Assembly: GCA_026260175.1 (NCBI GenBank)
Contig: JAKCWW010000559.1
Location: 1 to 64,000, forward strand
Direction: 5' to 3'
Source: Reticulitermes lucifugus
Lineage: Eukaryota > Arthropoda > Insecta > Blattodea > Rhinotermitidae
DNA length: 64,000 nucleotides
The notes beneath the pieces are model-generated. The model was not told the origin of the DNA. It was given only the letters and a program-made list of their open reading frames with translations, and searched no databases. The translations under genes were made by a program, and so were the position numbers. The first letter of the stretch is position 1. Every line of letters starts with the position of its first letter. Shown here in pieces: positions 11,656-23,340 of the stretch.

Positions 11656-13670
11656 TAGTAATTCCGGGAGAGTTGCCGCGGCGGGAGAGTTGCAGCGGCG
11701 GGAGAGACGCCGCATTTTTTAGTTTGGTAGGTTCTGACAATCCTCTGCAGACCGCAGCACATGTGCTTACTCAGTGAGTCTAGAGAGGTGTGTGAGTGAA
11801 CGTAGTATATATCGGCGCTATTTTTCGAGACTTATGACTGATTTCATGAGGGTAGTTTATTAATTTTATGTTCGAACTTTTTCCTAATGTTCACGAAATG
11901 TGACATTAGTTCCAATCGAAGCACTTATGCAATCACGATACATTAGAGGTTCCCGGCGTCGTTGACCTTGCCTTCACATCATGTTGCCGCCATGTTCTTC
12001 ATTCCGTTCGGCAAGTGAGGGGGGTGCGTCTTTTGTCCTTGAAGTTTGGGAGATACGCCGCAAAAAATTAAGGGACAGATGCCGCACTTAAACAATTTCA
12101 AATCGGTTTGTAAACGTCATGAATATATATATTATAGAGTACTAAAAACTATATTATATATTGTTCTATCATCTTACCATTGGGGTCAGATGTGTACATG
12201 AATCGGAAATAGTCGTACATTAGCACCGACATATTCATCAAGTGGTTCACACAGCATTTCCTCAAACACAAAACTTCAGTGAAGGCTTTCTACTTTTAGA
12301 TGACCACAGAGCTCATTGAAACTCACCTTGACTGCTTCAGGCTGCTTTTCAAAATAACGTCACTATTATTTATGTGCCGAGTCCCTCTACTCATGCCTTA
12401 CAGCCTTTGGATAAGTGCTTCTTGGACCTTTAAAGAGTCATTTAAAAAACGCAGCGGCAGCTGGGATGAAGTAAAATCCACAAAGGAAAGTCACTCGATA
12501 TCACATGGGGCGCATCATCGGGTTTGCTTGGAATAAAGCTGTTTCCATGGGTGTTGATGTAAGTGGTGTTGAGTCAACGGGTATTTATCCTCCGAACCGC
12601 AACAGAGTGCCTGAATATTTTTCTCTATTACTGATACCAGTGAAACTGTAACTTTTATGGAAACAACACCTCCAGATATGGCTCCGAATTGTGTGCCCTC
12701 TACTTCAGGAACTAACTCTCAAAATGTGTTACCTATCTCAGCAGAACCTTCATTAAGTACTCTGAATACTACACTGTCTTCTGACACTTTCCGTGAAGAT
12801 GTTATTCCTTCCAGACTTTTGAATATCAGTCCAGGGCCGAAAATACCGAGGAAGTATTTAATTTCAGAGAGCAACTCTTTGTTCCCACTGAAGAAGCTAA
12901 TAATGCCGAGGAAAGTGAAATAATCGAGAAGAAAATAAAGTCAAAGAGCAGAGAAACCTCAAAAGTGTAAATATTCCAAATACTTGAGGACTACAAGGTC
13001 AGAAAATGCAGAAAAATAATTCATTAAAAATGATATTCATAATCAAGAGACACCTGAACATTCTGACACGAAATGCTGTGTATGCTGGGAAAAATACTTG
13101 CAAACAGCTAAGGAAGATGGCTGTGTCGAATGTGCGAGTTGCAAAAACTGGCTGCACGAGTTCTATTCTCCATACAAAGACAAATGCTTCGACTGCATTA
13201 GAAAGCTACTGCGAGAGAAAAACAGCAAGATGCAGTAGAGGATGCAGAATATTTCTTTCACTACAACTTAGTCTCTTGAGTTTACTGCGTTGAAATATTG
13301 TGTACTGGTGATATATTTTCTATTTTAATGTTCATATTGCTTCTTTACTTTGAATAAGATCAACAGTTTCTATTTACTTATCTTGTTTCTTGAATTCACA
13401 GGGTATTTTCAAAGAGCGGCATCTCTCCCTACACAGCTTCATCTATCCCTGCCAAAAAGCGGCATCTCTACTGGCATGTCCGGAGAGGCGCCGCAGAAAC
13501 AACTTTTTTTCGTTGCCCTGTATCTCAGAGACTTTCACTTCTGCAGATATATTGCACACAACTTAGTAAAGTAGAAACCTATATCTGTGAATTTTCAGTC
13601 GTTTTGACGATTTTCGAATTGAGTTACACCGAAAGATGCAAAATGTGTGGCGTCTCTCCCTGAATTACCC
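11656..13670 (+). mobile_element. pogo-like element nested in the Tigger-like element
   Basis: The ends TAGTAATTCCGGGAGAG (11656) and CTCTCCCTGAATTACCC (to 13670) are inverted repeats flanked by TA on both sides (11654-11655, 13671-13672), the TA duplication expected for this superfamily. GGGAGAG(A/T)(C/T)GCCGC motifs repeat just inside the left end (11665-11715) and again near the right end. The interior carries a decayed DDE transposase and a C-terminal Cys/His domain (12190-13238), but no N-terminal DNA-binding part, so the copy is internally deleted. Its position inside 11391-14358 makes it the younger of the two. Confidence 0.85.
12190..13238 (+). pseudogene. pogo-like DDE transposase with PHD-like C-terminus, decayed
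   Basis: The reading moves between frames, showing frameshifts and stops. Around 12290-12310 it gives LLLDDHRAH, the second catalytic Asp region of pogo-family DDE transposases. It is followed by NNVTIICLPSHSTHALQPLD, the family's conserved block before the third acidic residue, and PLKSHFK. About 12500-12620 reads GRIIGFAWNKAVSMG and STGIYPPNRNRVPEYF. A Ser/Pro-rich linker (12657-12923) leads to a Cys-rich end at 13071-13238 with CCVC, CVECASC, NWLH and CFDC, the spacing of a PHD-like zinc finger seen at the C-terminus of many insect pogo transposases. The stop TAG at 13236-13238 is probably the natural one. The N-terminal CENP-B-like domain and the first catalytic Asp are absent. Confidence 0.8.
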
Positions 13671-13782
13671 TAAATTCCAGGCCTGGAAAATAGCAATATT
13701 AAAGGTAATTCACTTTGTGCCTAAGGTTGCCCTCTACTTTTCTATCCCTGCAGTGAACAGGAGACTGGGAAAGTGATATAAC

Positions 13783-14091
13783 ATGGCTATAGTGACGAAC
13801 AAAAGGAAGGTTTTGAGCGTCCAAGGAAAAGTTAGTGATACGACGGATATAAAACGGAAAAATGAAAGCAAACGTGTGTCCGGAATTTGGTCTTGTAAAT
13901 CGATTTGGGAAAACACAACCAAATCTGTTAGTGCTTTTGAACAGAACGGATCGAGAATAAAACAATTTCGAAAGCCTGAACGAAGCGACATCGATGAGGC
14001 GCTGCTTAAGTGGGTTTAGCAACACAGAAGTGAAACTATGGCAGTGACCGGTCCTCTTCTCATGATAATTTGTGTTCGTCCTAAATTTTAA
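13783..14091 (+). pseudogene. Tigger/jerky-type transposase N-terminus (CENP-B-like)
   Basis: An ATG at 13783 opens a frame reading KRKVLSVQGKVSD, FEQNGSRIKQFRKPERSDID and EALLKWV. That is the helix-turn-helix start (CENP-B N-terminal, psq-like) and the beginning of the second DNA-binding domain of Tigger/jerky transposases. It stops at TAG 14017-14019, then the same frame continues with SETMAVTGPLLMI, again matching the family, to TAA at 14089-14091. The DDE domain that should follow is absent; the right terminal repeat comes about 270 bp later. It belongs to the outer element, not to the nested pogo. There is one internal stop, and the rest of the frame is open. Confidence 0.75.
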
Positions 14092-14358
14092 TTGTAAGTA
14101 AATGTATTTTTTAGCGTAAGCCTGTATTGAAATTTACAATTAAAAAGAGTAATTTTTATTCTTTCTAAATTCTAATTGTAATATAAGTTTCAAATATACC
14201 ATAGCGTAAACATTTAAGTAATATGTCTACAGGCCTGTATTTTGTTTTAAAAACATTTTTCCTTCACTTTTACCAATACACCTCGCTTAGAGCGAAACTC
14301 ATTTATAACGACACAATTTATTCGGTCCCTTCGTTGACGTTATAACCGAGTTCGATTG

Positions 14359-15206
14359 TAATTTAAAGTATGACGTAAAATACGTGATGAAACCTATGTT
14401 AACACGGTAATGAATCTCCGTGTTTCTTTTAAAAACGTGCATTTCTTGACTGGATATGAAACTACAATATTTTAAAAAATATTACTCTTCCATGGGGATA
14501 GTGTAGTAATTATATACATTGATTTCCACTATTTCGTTTTCACCATCTTAACTTTCATTCTGGTCAACTTATCAATAATCAACCGTAAAATAAAACTATT
14601 GCCACAATTTGGTTTTCAGAAAGCAAGATTCATACTTCTATGTGTCTGTCAGCCTCATTCATCTACAAACGGTTACCTTTGGTTTTGAGGTAACCTACAT
14701 CTAGTTGACTCAAACTCCACATTTTTCGTAAAACAGCTTCATCCTATAAAAATTTTTGTTAAAGACGAGCTAAAGCTACCGACAGTATTTACTAGAACCA
14801 AATTAATCTGCCGCACATTTGACTACCTCACCTGCGAAGTGAAATAAAAAAAAATCTCAGGCTACATGCATTTAGCATTCTTACGTAGGTAAACGAGTTT
14901 ATTTTTAACGCGATAAATGTTGGATTTCATTAGCGGCTAAACTGGAATATTTGTCCACACATTCTTCAAAACAAGTGTATAAAACCTAATGTCAAAAATA
15001 GTAACCCAATACGAGAAGTAACATACCTGACTGACGATGTTAAAGAAAGCATTCCTAACAGTTTTGACAGGTCAAAGTTACTTGGACTTAGACTGCACAA
15101 CTACACTAAATATTTAATTCCACGCAGCAGAATTCTTCTCAAAAATCTGACAGTAGCCAAGCTGTCCTACTCAACATTCCGTAATATGATTGCTTTTATA
15201 CGCGAT
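14359..15206. other. spacer, nothing recognised
   Basis: AT-rich DNA without a supported frame, repeat or end sequence. Confidence 0.5.
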
Positions 15207-15265
15207 CAGGGGTTCTCAGCTACCCACCCGACCCCCACCTTAAGGATCAATCCTTGCTGGCCGTC
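15207..15265 (+). mobile_element. possible hAT left end
   Basis: CAGGGGTTCTCAGCTACCC followed by a C-rich stretch resembles CAGGGGTTCTCAACC-type hAT termini. The preceding octamer is TACGCGAT; TACGATAT at about 15515 could be a decayed partner, but no inverted right end was found, so the extent is unknown. Confidence 0.3.
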
Positions 15266-16093
15266 CAAGAATATGTATTAAGTTTATTCACAGCTACAGC
15301 TACACCCCATACGTACAGGGATTCTCCTCCATGCGCAACATGAGTGCGTTCCATAATGTGGTGACAGGGGAAAAAATTAAGACAAAAACTCTTTTGTGTA
15401 TTACGAAAATAAGTTTTAGCTGTCAAAGCAATTCTTTGTAAGGACAGGAACAGCAAGATTGCTGTAAATGACGAATTGGGGGCGCTGTAGATAAAAGCGG
15501 ATGTGGCCTATTGTACGATATAGTCTACCAGTATTGTGCAGGAAGAAACTGAAGAATACCACAAAGGAAAGTGATCGGGTTAGCCAGCCTCCATGCCGAC
15601 AACCCGATCCGAGACGTCTTGAATACGAAACAGTATTAATATTAACTACTCAATCCCGACAGGTCGTTTTCTACTCCAGAGTACTATCACGTGGTAGCTA
15701 CGTAATTGTCAGCAGTCCGTCCCGTTCACTGCAATGCCGCCACAGTTCAGATAATTCTCTTAAGTGTAGGTCTATATGACTCTTGAGTTCATTCGGCGGA
15801 TTCTGTAATTAGGGAGGGTCTCTCATGGTACACGGGAATTTGACAATGATGCCAAGTCTTGATCGTAAAGGATGGCGAAGTTACGTCGCCTTGTAACCTC
15901 CGAGGAGCGCCTGCGCCGCGGTGTAATATGATCCAGCGAACTTATCATGACACTGTGTAATGTCTGTGAGGTGAACACACACACACACAAACACGTGTCA
16001 GCAAATCTCTACTGCCCCATTTCGCACCTCGTATTCAAGGCCATCGAGAGGCACGTAGACATTAAGCACTGTAATTAGGAATTCAACATTGTC
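15266..16093. other. unassigned, partly GC-richer DNA
   Basis: A 92-codon plus-strand frame at 15501-15779 and a GC-rich patch at 15880-15940 are present. Neither resembles a known gene or RNA. A short CA run lies at about 15975-15990. Confidence 0.4.
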
Positions 16094-16290
16094 GCCATCA
16101 CCATCATCCCCTTGTTTGCATTCTCTCTTCTCATCAACAATATCATCATCATCACCACCGCCACAATCATCACCAACATAATCAAAATCATCATCCACCT
16201 TATCTTCTGTTCTTGTCCATCCTCGTCACGACAATCACCATCACCTTTTTCAACAATTCCTTATCATTATCATCATAATCATTATAGTTA
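16094..16290 (+). repeat. imperfect (ATC)n / (CAT)n simple repeat
   Basis: Interrupted ATC/CAT triplets over about 200 bp. They give an Ile/Thr-rich frame on the plus strand and an Asp-rich one on the minus strand, both artefacts of the repeat. Confidence 0.8.
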
Positions 16291-17401
16291 TCTATGATTG
16301 ACTTAGCTCATAAGATATCAGTTAGGGTTTAATATTTGTGATAATAACACCGATCTATGAAGGTTCACTTTTGACTAAGAATTTGATTAGTGATTCAGTC
16401 GACGAATGCGAAGAAACATCTTATCCATTTTATGTTTAAAAACCCCAGGATAAAAACAAAACGTAGAAGGCGTATAACGTGTCTCTTCGGAGAGCGATTT
16501 CGTCGGTGCCTACTGAATAAACTCACACACATCTGTGCTCTTATAACCTTTTCCTGCACTATGTTTTCATATTTTAGAGTCTTCAATAATAAACCGACTA
16601 AAGTATGAAAGTTATAAAAATTCAAATAGCTTATTCCAGCACATATAAATATTTCAGCATAAAATCTAGGCTGCCAGGGATAGTATTTTCAGGTCATGCA
16701 TTATGTCTGTCTCTTACGACCTCATTAATTACACATGTACTTTCAGGATCACAGAGGACTACAAAGGAAATATAAAAGACTCATAACTGCCTTCCTAAAT
16801 CATGATACATTTTTCCTAAAGAAACTGAAGCTTTATATATGCTTGCAAATTACATATCTGTGCTCGGGCAACTTGACGTCTACTCAGTTCACACAAAGTG
16901 CATGCCAATTTCATGGTCTTGTTTCAAATAATCAGTTTGTTTCTATGACAAATTTTGATTTAAGGGTGCATGAAGAAGGTACTGAAGGGAACATTTGGAC
17001 CTATTGTACCAAAGGAACGTAAAAGTAGGCTCGATAAAATAGCATAATTAGGAGCTTCATAATGCCTACTCTTAACTCAATATTATAATGGTGATAAAAT
17101 CAAAAAGGAGAATATAAGCTAGGCACGTCTAATGGAGAGAGAAGAGAATGTCTGATTTGCAGATAACTCTAAGAATATCTGAGAGACTGACGACTAATAT
17201 TAAAACGTATTTTAATTTAGTACATGACGGTATGGATTAGATTTATGTACCACAATGCACGGGTCAATAGCGACCTGTATGAAGGCAGTAACGAACCTTC
17301 AGCTTAAATAAAAACCACTGAATTTCTTGACCAACTCAGCAATTATTTGTTTCCCAAGAATAATTTTATTACATGGAGCTTAAGGGCCTTTTGCAGATAT
17401 A
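16291..17401. other. spacer, nothing recognised
   Basis: Short frames only (up to 95 codons at 16735-17022), with no domain and no convincing splice pattern. Confidence 0.45.
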
Positions 17402-18009
17402 CAGAATGTCTCAAAAATGTATACATATTTTAATAATGATATTTACGTATATTTTCATTGTGGGACCAAAGTATAGTATACGTTATGTATTGTGACGTTC
17501 AGTATATAGATGGCGCTAATCGCATTAACCCCGGCGCTAACTTATGGAGTTTACAGGCCGTAAAACAAAATGGCGGCGGACAGTTTGGCGATCGAGGAAC
17601 GCAAGATAATTTTGAAGTGGTACTGGAAAACTGAGAATGTTTGCTGAATCCAAAGGCAGTGGTGACGTAAATATGAGGCCGAAAGTACGGTGCAAGATGT
17701 GCAAAAGCAACGATCTGGGAGGCCCAGCACAGCAACCAGTCCTGCCTCTTATGCTGTGGTGCTGCAGCAATAGACACGATCACAAAGACTCCGTAAAGCG
17801 ATGTACACACATAGGTTAGTTCGCGACACACTCGTCCGCCGAATTCAGGAGTGCCGAGGCGTAAATGGTGAACATTTTGAGCACTTGCCTAAATATAACA
17901 AGTGTCACAAAAACCCTTCTTTCTGTGTACACCAAATATCAACCTCCAACAAATTATGTAAGGGGTATTTTTTTGTAGATTGACATGCGTTTAAATTTTT
18001 GAGACCCTG
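17402..18009 (+). mobile_element. 608 bp internally deleted mariner element
   Basis: The ends CAGAATGTCTCAAAAATGTA (17402) and AAATTTTTGAGACCCTG (to 18009) are inverted repeats, each flanked by TA (17400-17401 and 18010-18011). Inside, the plus strand reads ADSLAIEERK..ILKWYWKTENV (about 17577-17640), the helix-turn-helix start of an insect mariner transposase. Near the right end RIQECRGVNGEHFEHL (about 17837-17885) matches the usual C-terminus. The catalytic middle is gone, so this is a two-ended deletion derivative that could only have moved with a transposase supplied from elsewhere. The remaining coding pieces have shifts and stops. Confidence 0.85.
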
Positions 18010-20114
18010 TATACTAAAGAAACAGAGACTAGTTTTTCCAAATCAGAAACATCATTCCTGCTCGTACGGAATATATCGTAACAGTAAAATTATACCTACA
18101 TGTGCGGTAGTTTTCTGTGACGTAGGCATATAAATATCATTCAAGACGAGTAAAAATATAGAAAATAAAGATATTATTAGTATGCTGGGAGTATCAGTAA
18201 TGCTCTACTTTTGGCTTCGGAATGTAGCTACACTGACTGACATTCGTTCTGTCTTTTGCAGTTCCTCAACCAAATTCCCAGCAGCAGCGATGTATTCGGT
18301 TGGCATCCTGATCGAATAAAGATCTGAAACCGCTTCCCTCTGCGTGGGTTTCTTCAGTGCTTCCACACAGCATCAGGGTGTTCTTCTGAGTTAAGGAAGC
18401 TGCCCTGCTGGTATTCATTTGAAACAATTTTGTCATACTCATGCGCGGATTAGTAGTCGTAGTCTCTGCAGTTGATACATCAAATTTGAATAAAAAAAAT
18501 AAAAGATTCTATAGTCGGTGCACATAGGAATTATTCTTTAGTGTTCCGTAATAAATACCTAAGTCATGTTTTGTGACTTTGACTTAATTCTAACACTATA
18601 GGTACAGTAATTTTGTCGTCGGATCAGTACTGAAGGCTCAAGTCTGGTTCTTAAACAATGCAATTTTACGCAATGCAATTAGGCCTTAAAGTCAGAAAGA
18701 GCAACAATTTATTAGTACACGTATAACAAAGTATTTAGCCAGGTTTAACCGTTTTTAAGAATGTTTTCTTAAATACGTGTATATCTTGCCGAACACCAAG
18801 ATACAGTGCGATTTATGACTTTTTTTCGGTCTTTAAAAATGATCAATGAAACCTAACAACCAGAACAGTACTGTGCTTCAAGTGTGATTATAAAACACCC
18901 ATTTCGTCGAATATTGAGACCAATCATATACCTCACACACAATGCATGGCCTTTAGAACTTCAGTAAACGTGTACAGAAAATATTGTACTGATACACAAA
19001 TGACGTTTGATCCACAAATATAAAACGTATATTCGTGATGGCGATGTTAAAATTCGTATAATAACTGATGGCTGGGCCAACACGATAACAAGTGTAGCCA
19101 GCTTTTGAGCCGTAAAATAAAAGAAAACTCTACATTAAAATAATTTCAAGACAAACATTCATACGTTCGAGCATGTTCTTAAAACTGTATCGCTTGAATG
19201 TTCTTAAAATTACATCGCTTGAAAGTTTACCAGAAACTTTAGTAGGTCGTATAATGTTTACTTGTTCATAAAAAATATTACCAGTTAAATCACTCACGGG
19301 GGCAAGAACATTTCATCTGAGTGACAGTACAATATTATTTAGATATATCACCTTACATTTAAACAGCCTCTGCTGTGATAATACGGTTCCTTTCGTTCTA
19401 AAATTTATACATAACGGTTTCTATAGACATGTCTTCCCAAACTCTGTGAAATAACTCCATGGCGCATGGTGTTTTTAAAGCTGATATTTGCTCATCCGGT
19501 CAAGATATTCCCCCTCTGTCTCTCAAAACTTTTATCACCATATTCACAAAGTCCCGTCGTCGTCCCATTTCCTCAGCCTTTGTCCTTCAGTTTGCAGTCA
19601 ATCACGTTTCCCTGTAGCCCGCTACACATCCCATAATATACGCCTAGATCACCCTAGCGGCACCATCCCAAGACATTAGCCTAAAAGTTTTGTACTGATT
19701 TCCCTTCCGTTCCATGTGTGCTACATGTCATGCCCAACTCAATCGACTTGAATTGATCAGTCCAACAATGTTTAGTGAAGACAAAATAATTTGGAGCTGC
19801 ACTTAGGCCCAGTAAAGTCCTTTATTTATCCTTACTACTTCCTCTTTTATGTGTACAAACGTTATCAGTACGTCGTTGTCAGAAAACGTTTGCCGATGTT
19901 CCTTTCCCTCATGCTTTTCGTTACACGTTTGTGCAAAATTTTAGTGTTATGCGTGTGATTAGACCTTAAAACATTTCTTATTCTCGAGGTGACGACTGAG
20001 AACTGCCAATCATATTACAGTCTGCTGTTGATGGTTTAGGTGACCAAATAATGCAGAATGAAATGGGTGCGTTACGTACATATAACATGTGGGAGAAATA
20101 CGAAATAAGGAATA
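18010..20114. other. unassigned AT-rich DNA
   Basis: Nothing coding is supported. A good-looking splice acceptor (TTCTGTCTTTTGCAG, ending about 18262) is followed by a 21-codon open stretch ending in TGA. It is too short to call an exon. Confidence 0.4.
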
Positions 20115-20260
20115 ATGGGAAAACTCAAGAAATGCGATTACTGGCGACAGGCAGGTAAAAATAGAAGGAGAGTATTAAGCGGATCTTGGAAAAACAGAGG
20201 GCCAGGTAATAGAATGGAAAGGATCCAGGTGCTGAACGAAAAAAAATACATCAAATATTG
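20115..20260 (+). mobile_element. possible LINE fragment
   Basis: The frame reads CDYWRQAGKNRRR. This resembles the DYWRRAARKSR block that follows the reverse transcriptase domain in several insect LINEs, and the next 30 codons are basic and Glu/Arg-rich as in those proteins. No second block is present, so this is tentative. Confidence 0.3.
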
Positions 20261-21532
20261 CTCAGTACTTGAACCGGTCATGACAGTAGTCTTAGCAGTC
20301 CACTTGCGCCCAATTATTCACAGCAAATTTACAAATATTTTTTTAATTGGGAAGTTGAATACGTATTAGAATTAGTTTTTAGGCCAGTATTGCGAACGTT
20401 AAGTCCGTGGAGCAGAGTGTTTCTTGAACAGCTATTGGTGTCTCAGCTAGTCAAAACTTCCCCCAATTCGAACACAAGAGTGCATTACCGTGTTCACAAA
20501 ACAGCTCCCCGATGTTTCCCATCCTGAGCCACATTAAACTAGTCCATGACTCACCAATCTATTTACAAAATATTAATTTTAATATTACCCTCCTTTCTAG
20601 CTTAGGTAATCCAGCTTGATCCTTTTCTTAATTTCTAATGAACAACCCTCTATGCATTTCCCTGCTTCCCTATATATGCTACGTTCCCCGCCCATCACCC
20701 TACTTGATTTGACTATCCGAAGAGTATCCGGTAAGAAGTACAAATTATGCAGTTCCTCATTACGTAATTGTTTTCAATCTTGCCGAAAGTATAAGATAAA
20801 GAATATCGTTTCATATTTCTATGAATTTACAGTACTCTTTTTATACTTTATTCACTGAAAAGAACCAGAATCGTCGAAAAAACGTTTAACACAAGCCAAA
20901 TTAATTTATTACTCCTGAAGAAGAACGTATTGGAGCGACCTGAGTTTCTCGCGGCGTTGTACATTAAAAACTTGATCTGCTGCTTCACAGCAATATGACT
21001 CGTGTTAGCATAGAAATATATTAGCAGACGATTTCTTTAAGTATTGTAAAAGTATACACATTGCAGCAACAGGCGCGTTCGGCTGAAGGAATTCTGAACG
21101 ATCTGATAGCATCAGTACTCGTCAAATATTTACAAGAAATAAAATGTAGCAAATGGAGGGGGGGGAGAGGAGAGACACTCTATACCTAATTTTGGGAAAG
21201 AGATCGAGGTCGAAAAGATGGGCACAATCTGGTACAGCGACATCAACGTTTAGCAGAAACCTGCTGTATTCAACGTTAGGCTAGAAAGTGTAGGTAGTTG
21301 GTCGTATGCCTATGATCACCTATTATTTTCCGAGATATTTTCACTTGATAACGGAATTCTGTAATAATGAAATTTCTGTTAATAAAAAGAAAAATATTCT
21401 AATTATAAATGAGAGTCCTACAACGTCTTTCGTTATAAAGTAGGGATGGACTGTGCACAGCATCAGAGAGCAGGTGCTTTCTCTCAGTCCCTGCGATTAC
21501 AGTTTCAATTCGTGAGTACGAACTTTTCAACC
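20261..21532. other. spacer, nothing recognised
   Basis: AT-rich. A GGGGGGGAG purine run is at about 21158-21175. No gene, RNA or transposon end is seen. Confidence 0.45.
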
Positions 21533-21779
21533 GATCCCGGTGGTCGCGCCGTCTAAGGCGTGGGTCTGCGGCCGCTCGCTTATTGGGATTACGGGTCCTA
21601 ATCCCACTCTTGTGAGTGTTGTGTCTCTACGAAGGGCCGATCCCTCATCCAGAAGAGTTCTAGCGATTGTGTGTGTATGTGTGTGTCATTGAGTGTGATC
21701 AAGGACAACAATAACCTCTACACCTACAAAGAGTAGGTAGACAGAGGTCAAGACTAAGAATGAAAGAAAGAAAGAAAGA
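21533..21779 (+). mobile_element. tRNA-Leu-like SINE (family 1), plus copy
   Basis: The head GGTCGCGCCGTCTAAGGCG resembles the D-arm region of leucine/serine tRNAs (GGCCGAGCGGTCTAAGGCG), including the internal A box. GGGTCCTAATCCC about 50 bp later is a mutated B box (GGTTCGANNCC). The body has a GT-rich run and the 3' tail is (GAAA)n at about 21757-21777. SINEs like this are made by RNA polymerase III and moved by a partner LINE. A second copy with the same head lies inverted at 55711-55895. Confidence 0.75.
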
Positions 21780-22054
21780 GAATACTACCTTTTGATTATT
21801 TCAAGCAAGGTGTTAACAAATTCAAGCATTTTAAACGGGCCTTTCCACTGTTTAAGCAATACTCGTACACACTGTAAAGAGTCGCCATACCTAGACAGTA
21901 GGATCACAACTGATCACGCTCGGTTTGAGTGCTTCGAACTTCGCGTACCCTCAAGATGCGCACTAAAACGGACAACGGCTTACGTTTAAAATATCCATTA
22001 ATCCTGCCCGATTTCCACCAAAAGAACATTTTTTTTTTTCAAAATTTTAAAATA

Positions 22055-22145
22055 TCACGTTTTATAAAAATTCGTTCAGCGGCTCTCGAGTCGTTACATG
22101 TGTGCAGACGGAAGAATGGGCACAACGACTTTACTGTCGTCCCAC
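22055..22145 (+). repeat. dispersed AAAATTCGTTCAGCGG motif, copy 2
   Basis: AAAAATTCGTTCAGCGGCTC, then TCGAGTCGTTACATGTGTGC and AGACGG, the same order of blocks as at 1073 and 35470. It precedes the SINE at 22195 and is partly inside a 155-codon chance frame. Confidence 0.45.
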
Positions 22146-22194
22146 AGACGGACACAAGTTTGTTAGATATGTCTATACCGCAAAGAAAACAAGT

Positions 22195-22395
22195 GTTCGC
22201 GAGTAACAAGGTAAAGTGGGGTTTCCTCCTGCTCTCAACTTGGGAGACGCTGGGTTCAAATATCGAGGCGAAAATCTGCCACCCTGATGATTGTTTTGTG
22301 ATTTCCACCAGTCCCTATAAAAATGCCAGTACAGTACCTCAAATTACACCACGACCGCTTCCTTCCACACGCCCTTTCAAGTTTCTCTGTCACTA
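22195..22395 (+). mobile_element. SINE with CCACGACCGCTTCCTTCC tail
   Basis: A tRNA-like left part holds GCTGGGTTCAAATATCGAG, a B box. The right part reads TCCCTATAAAAATGCCAGTA, then ACCACGACCGCTTCCTTCCA, a 3' module I remember from SINEs across many insects (CAAATGCTGGGGCTGTACCT ... GGCCACGGCCGCTTCCTTCC). The A box is not clear. The open frames across it are accidental. Confidence 0.65.
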
Positions 22396-23079
22396 GTCAT
22401 CAATCACACTCTAATTCGGTGCTACATAAGCTTAGCTCTTAAAAGCGGTGTAGAACCTTTATTAAAAAAACAACTACATAAACTGCATTGAAGTTCAACA
22501 TGAAAATAATATTAACCTTTTAAGGCCAGAGGTTACTGTGTGTACCGCCAGTTTAAATATTCCAAAAGTCTGCATTCTACCCACAGCACATTTATCCGTT
22601 TTGCATGAAAAACAGGAAATTGTGCCCTATACAGCTTTCGTTGATTGGTTTCTATAAACTAGGTACTAAGTATTTACTGCGCGATACGAAATGTGTCTTT
22701 AAATAAAACGAATTAAGTTTCGTGCTTCAAGGGTGGGATTCACAATCAAGACAATTTAAGTACATATGTCTAATTGTCGTTATCTGCACAGAAACTATTC
22801 AGTGGCATACTAGGCTTGATCTTGATTTTGGTATTTATAGCGTAGTTAACTGGTTTGAGAACACTGCAGTAGTAAGGGAAATGAGTTCAGATATTAACAG
22901 AGATATATTGATAAGTAAATTTAAAATATTTATGTGGAGGATGAAAACGTGTTTATAAATTCTGAGTAGATAATTTCCATGATTTAAACTATGCAAATAT
23001 TAAAAAAAAACTGTCGTAAATACTGGAGTAAGAAAAAAGAATTGGGATAATTTGGAAAATGTCCGATTACAGAAAACGC
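22396..23079. other. spacer, nothing recognised
   Basis: AT-rich, with one 78-codon frame at 22722-22958 that matches nothing known. Confidence 0.45.
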
Positions 23080-23340
23080 CAAAACTGTTAACGCGGTTTG
23101 ATGGAGAAAAGGTAAAATACGAAGACACTTGAAACCGAGAATAGGACTGACGAGATTACCTCTATGTCAAGGGATGATGGGACACTGTTCATAGAATGGG
23201 TGAAGGAAGGTAGCCGAATACAGCATGAAATTGCAAACATACACGGTAAAGGTTTACCAGTAGCATCAAGGAGATGCTGGAAAGAAGATTTTGAAGCCGG
23301 CACAGGTATTGAAGTATCTAATACATGAAGACAAGAAGAA
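23080..23340 (+). mobile_element. possible LINE 3' ORF remnant
   Basis: The plus frame reads RCWKEDFEAGTGI after a run of 50 open codons. It resembles the GRPRKRWxDDFEAGTG block of insect LINE ORF2 C-termini. The Arg/Trp/Asp pattern and the following EVSNT fit, but no other hallmark is present. Confidence 0.3.

Larger units (their letters stand above)
11391..14358 (+). mobile_element. Tigger-like (pogo superfamily) element, host of a nested insertion
   Basis: The left end CGATTGAACTCGGTTATAA (11391) and right end TTATAACCGAGTTCGATTG (to 14358) form inverted terminal repeats of about 19 bp with few mismatches. The right end abuts TA at 14359-14360; the left flank is TT, a mutated TA. TIRs of the GAACTCGGTTATAACG type belong to Tigger/pogo elements, and several TTATAACGAC motifs lie inside, as usual. 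The element keeps only the DNA-binding N-terminus of its transposase (13783-14091); the DDE part is missing. A separate pogo-like element occupies 11656-13670. Without it the host copy is about 0.95 kb, an internally deleted derivative. Confidence 0.8.

Noticed and set aside
18248-18325. Splice acceptor followed by a 21-codon open stretch
   Set aside because: Too short, and nothing else supports an exon.
20920-20970. CTGAAGAAGAACG, a possible first hammerhead box
   Set aside because: No stem II and no GAAAC follow at the right distance.
21929-22396. 155-codon plus-strand frame
   Set aside because: It covers a dispersed motif and a SINE; both explain the sequence better than a gene.
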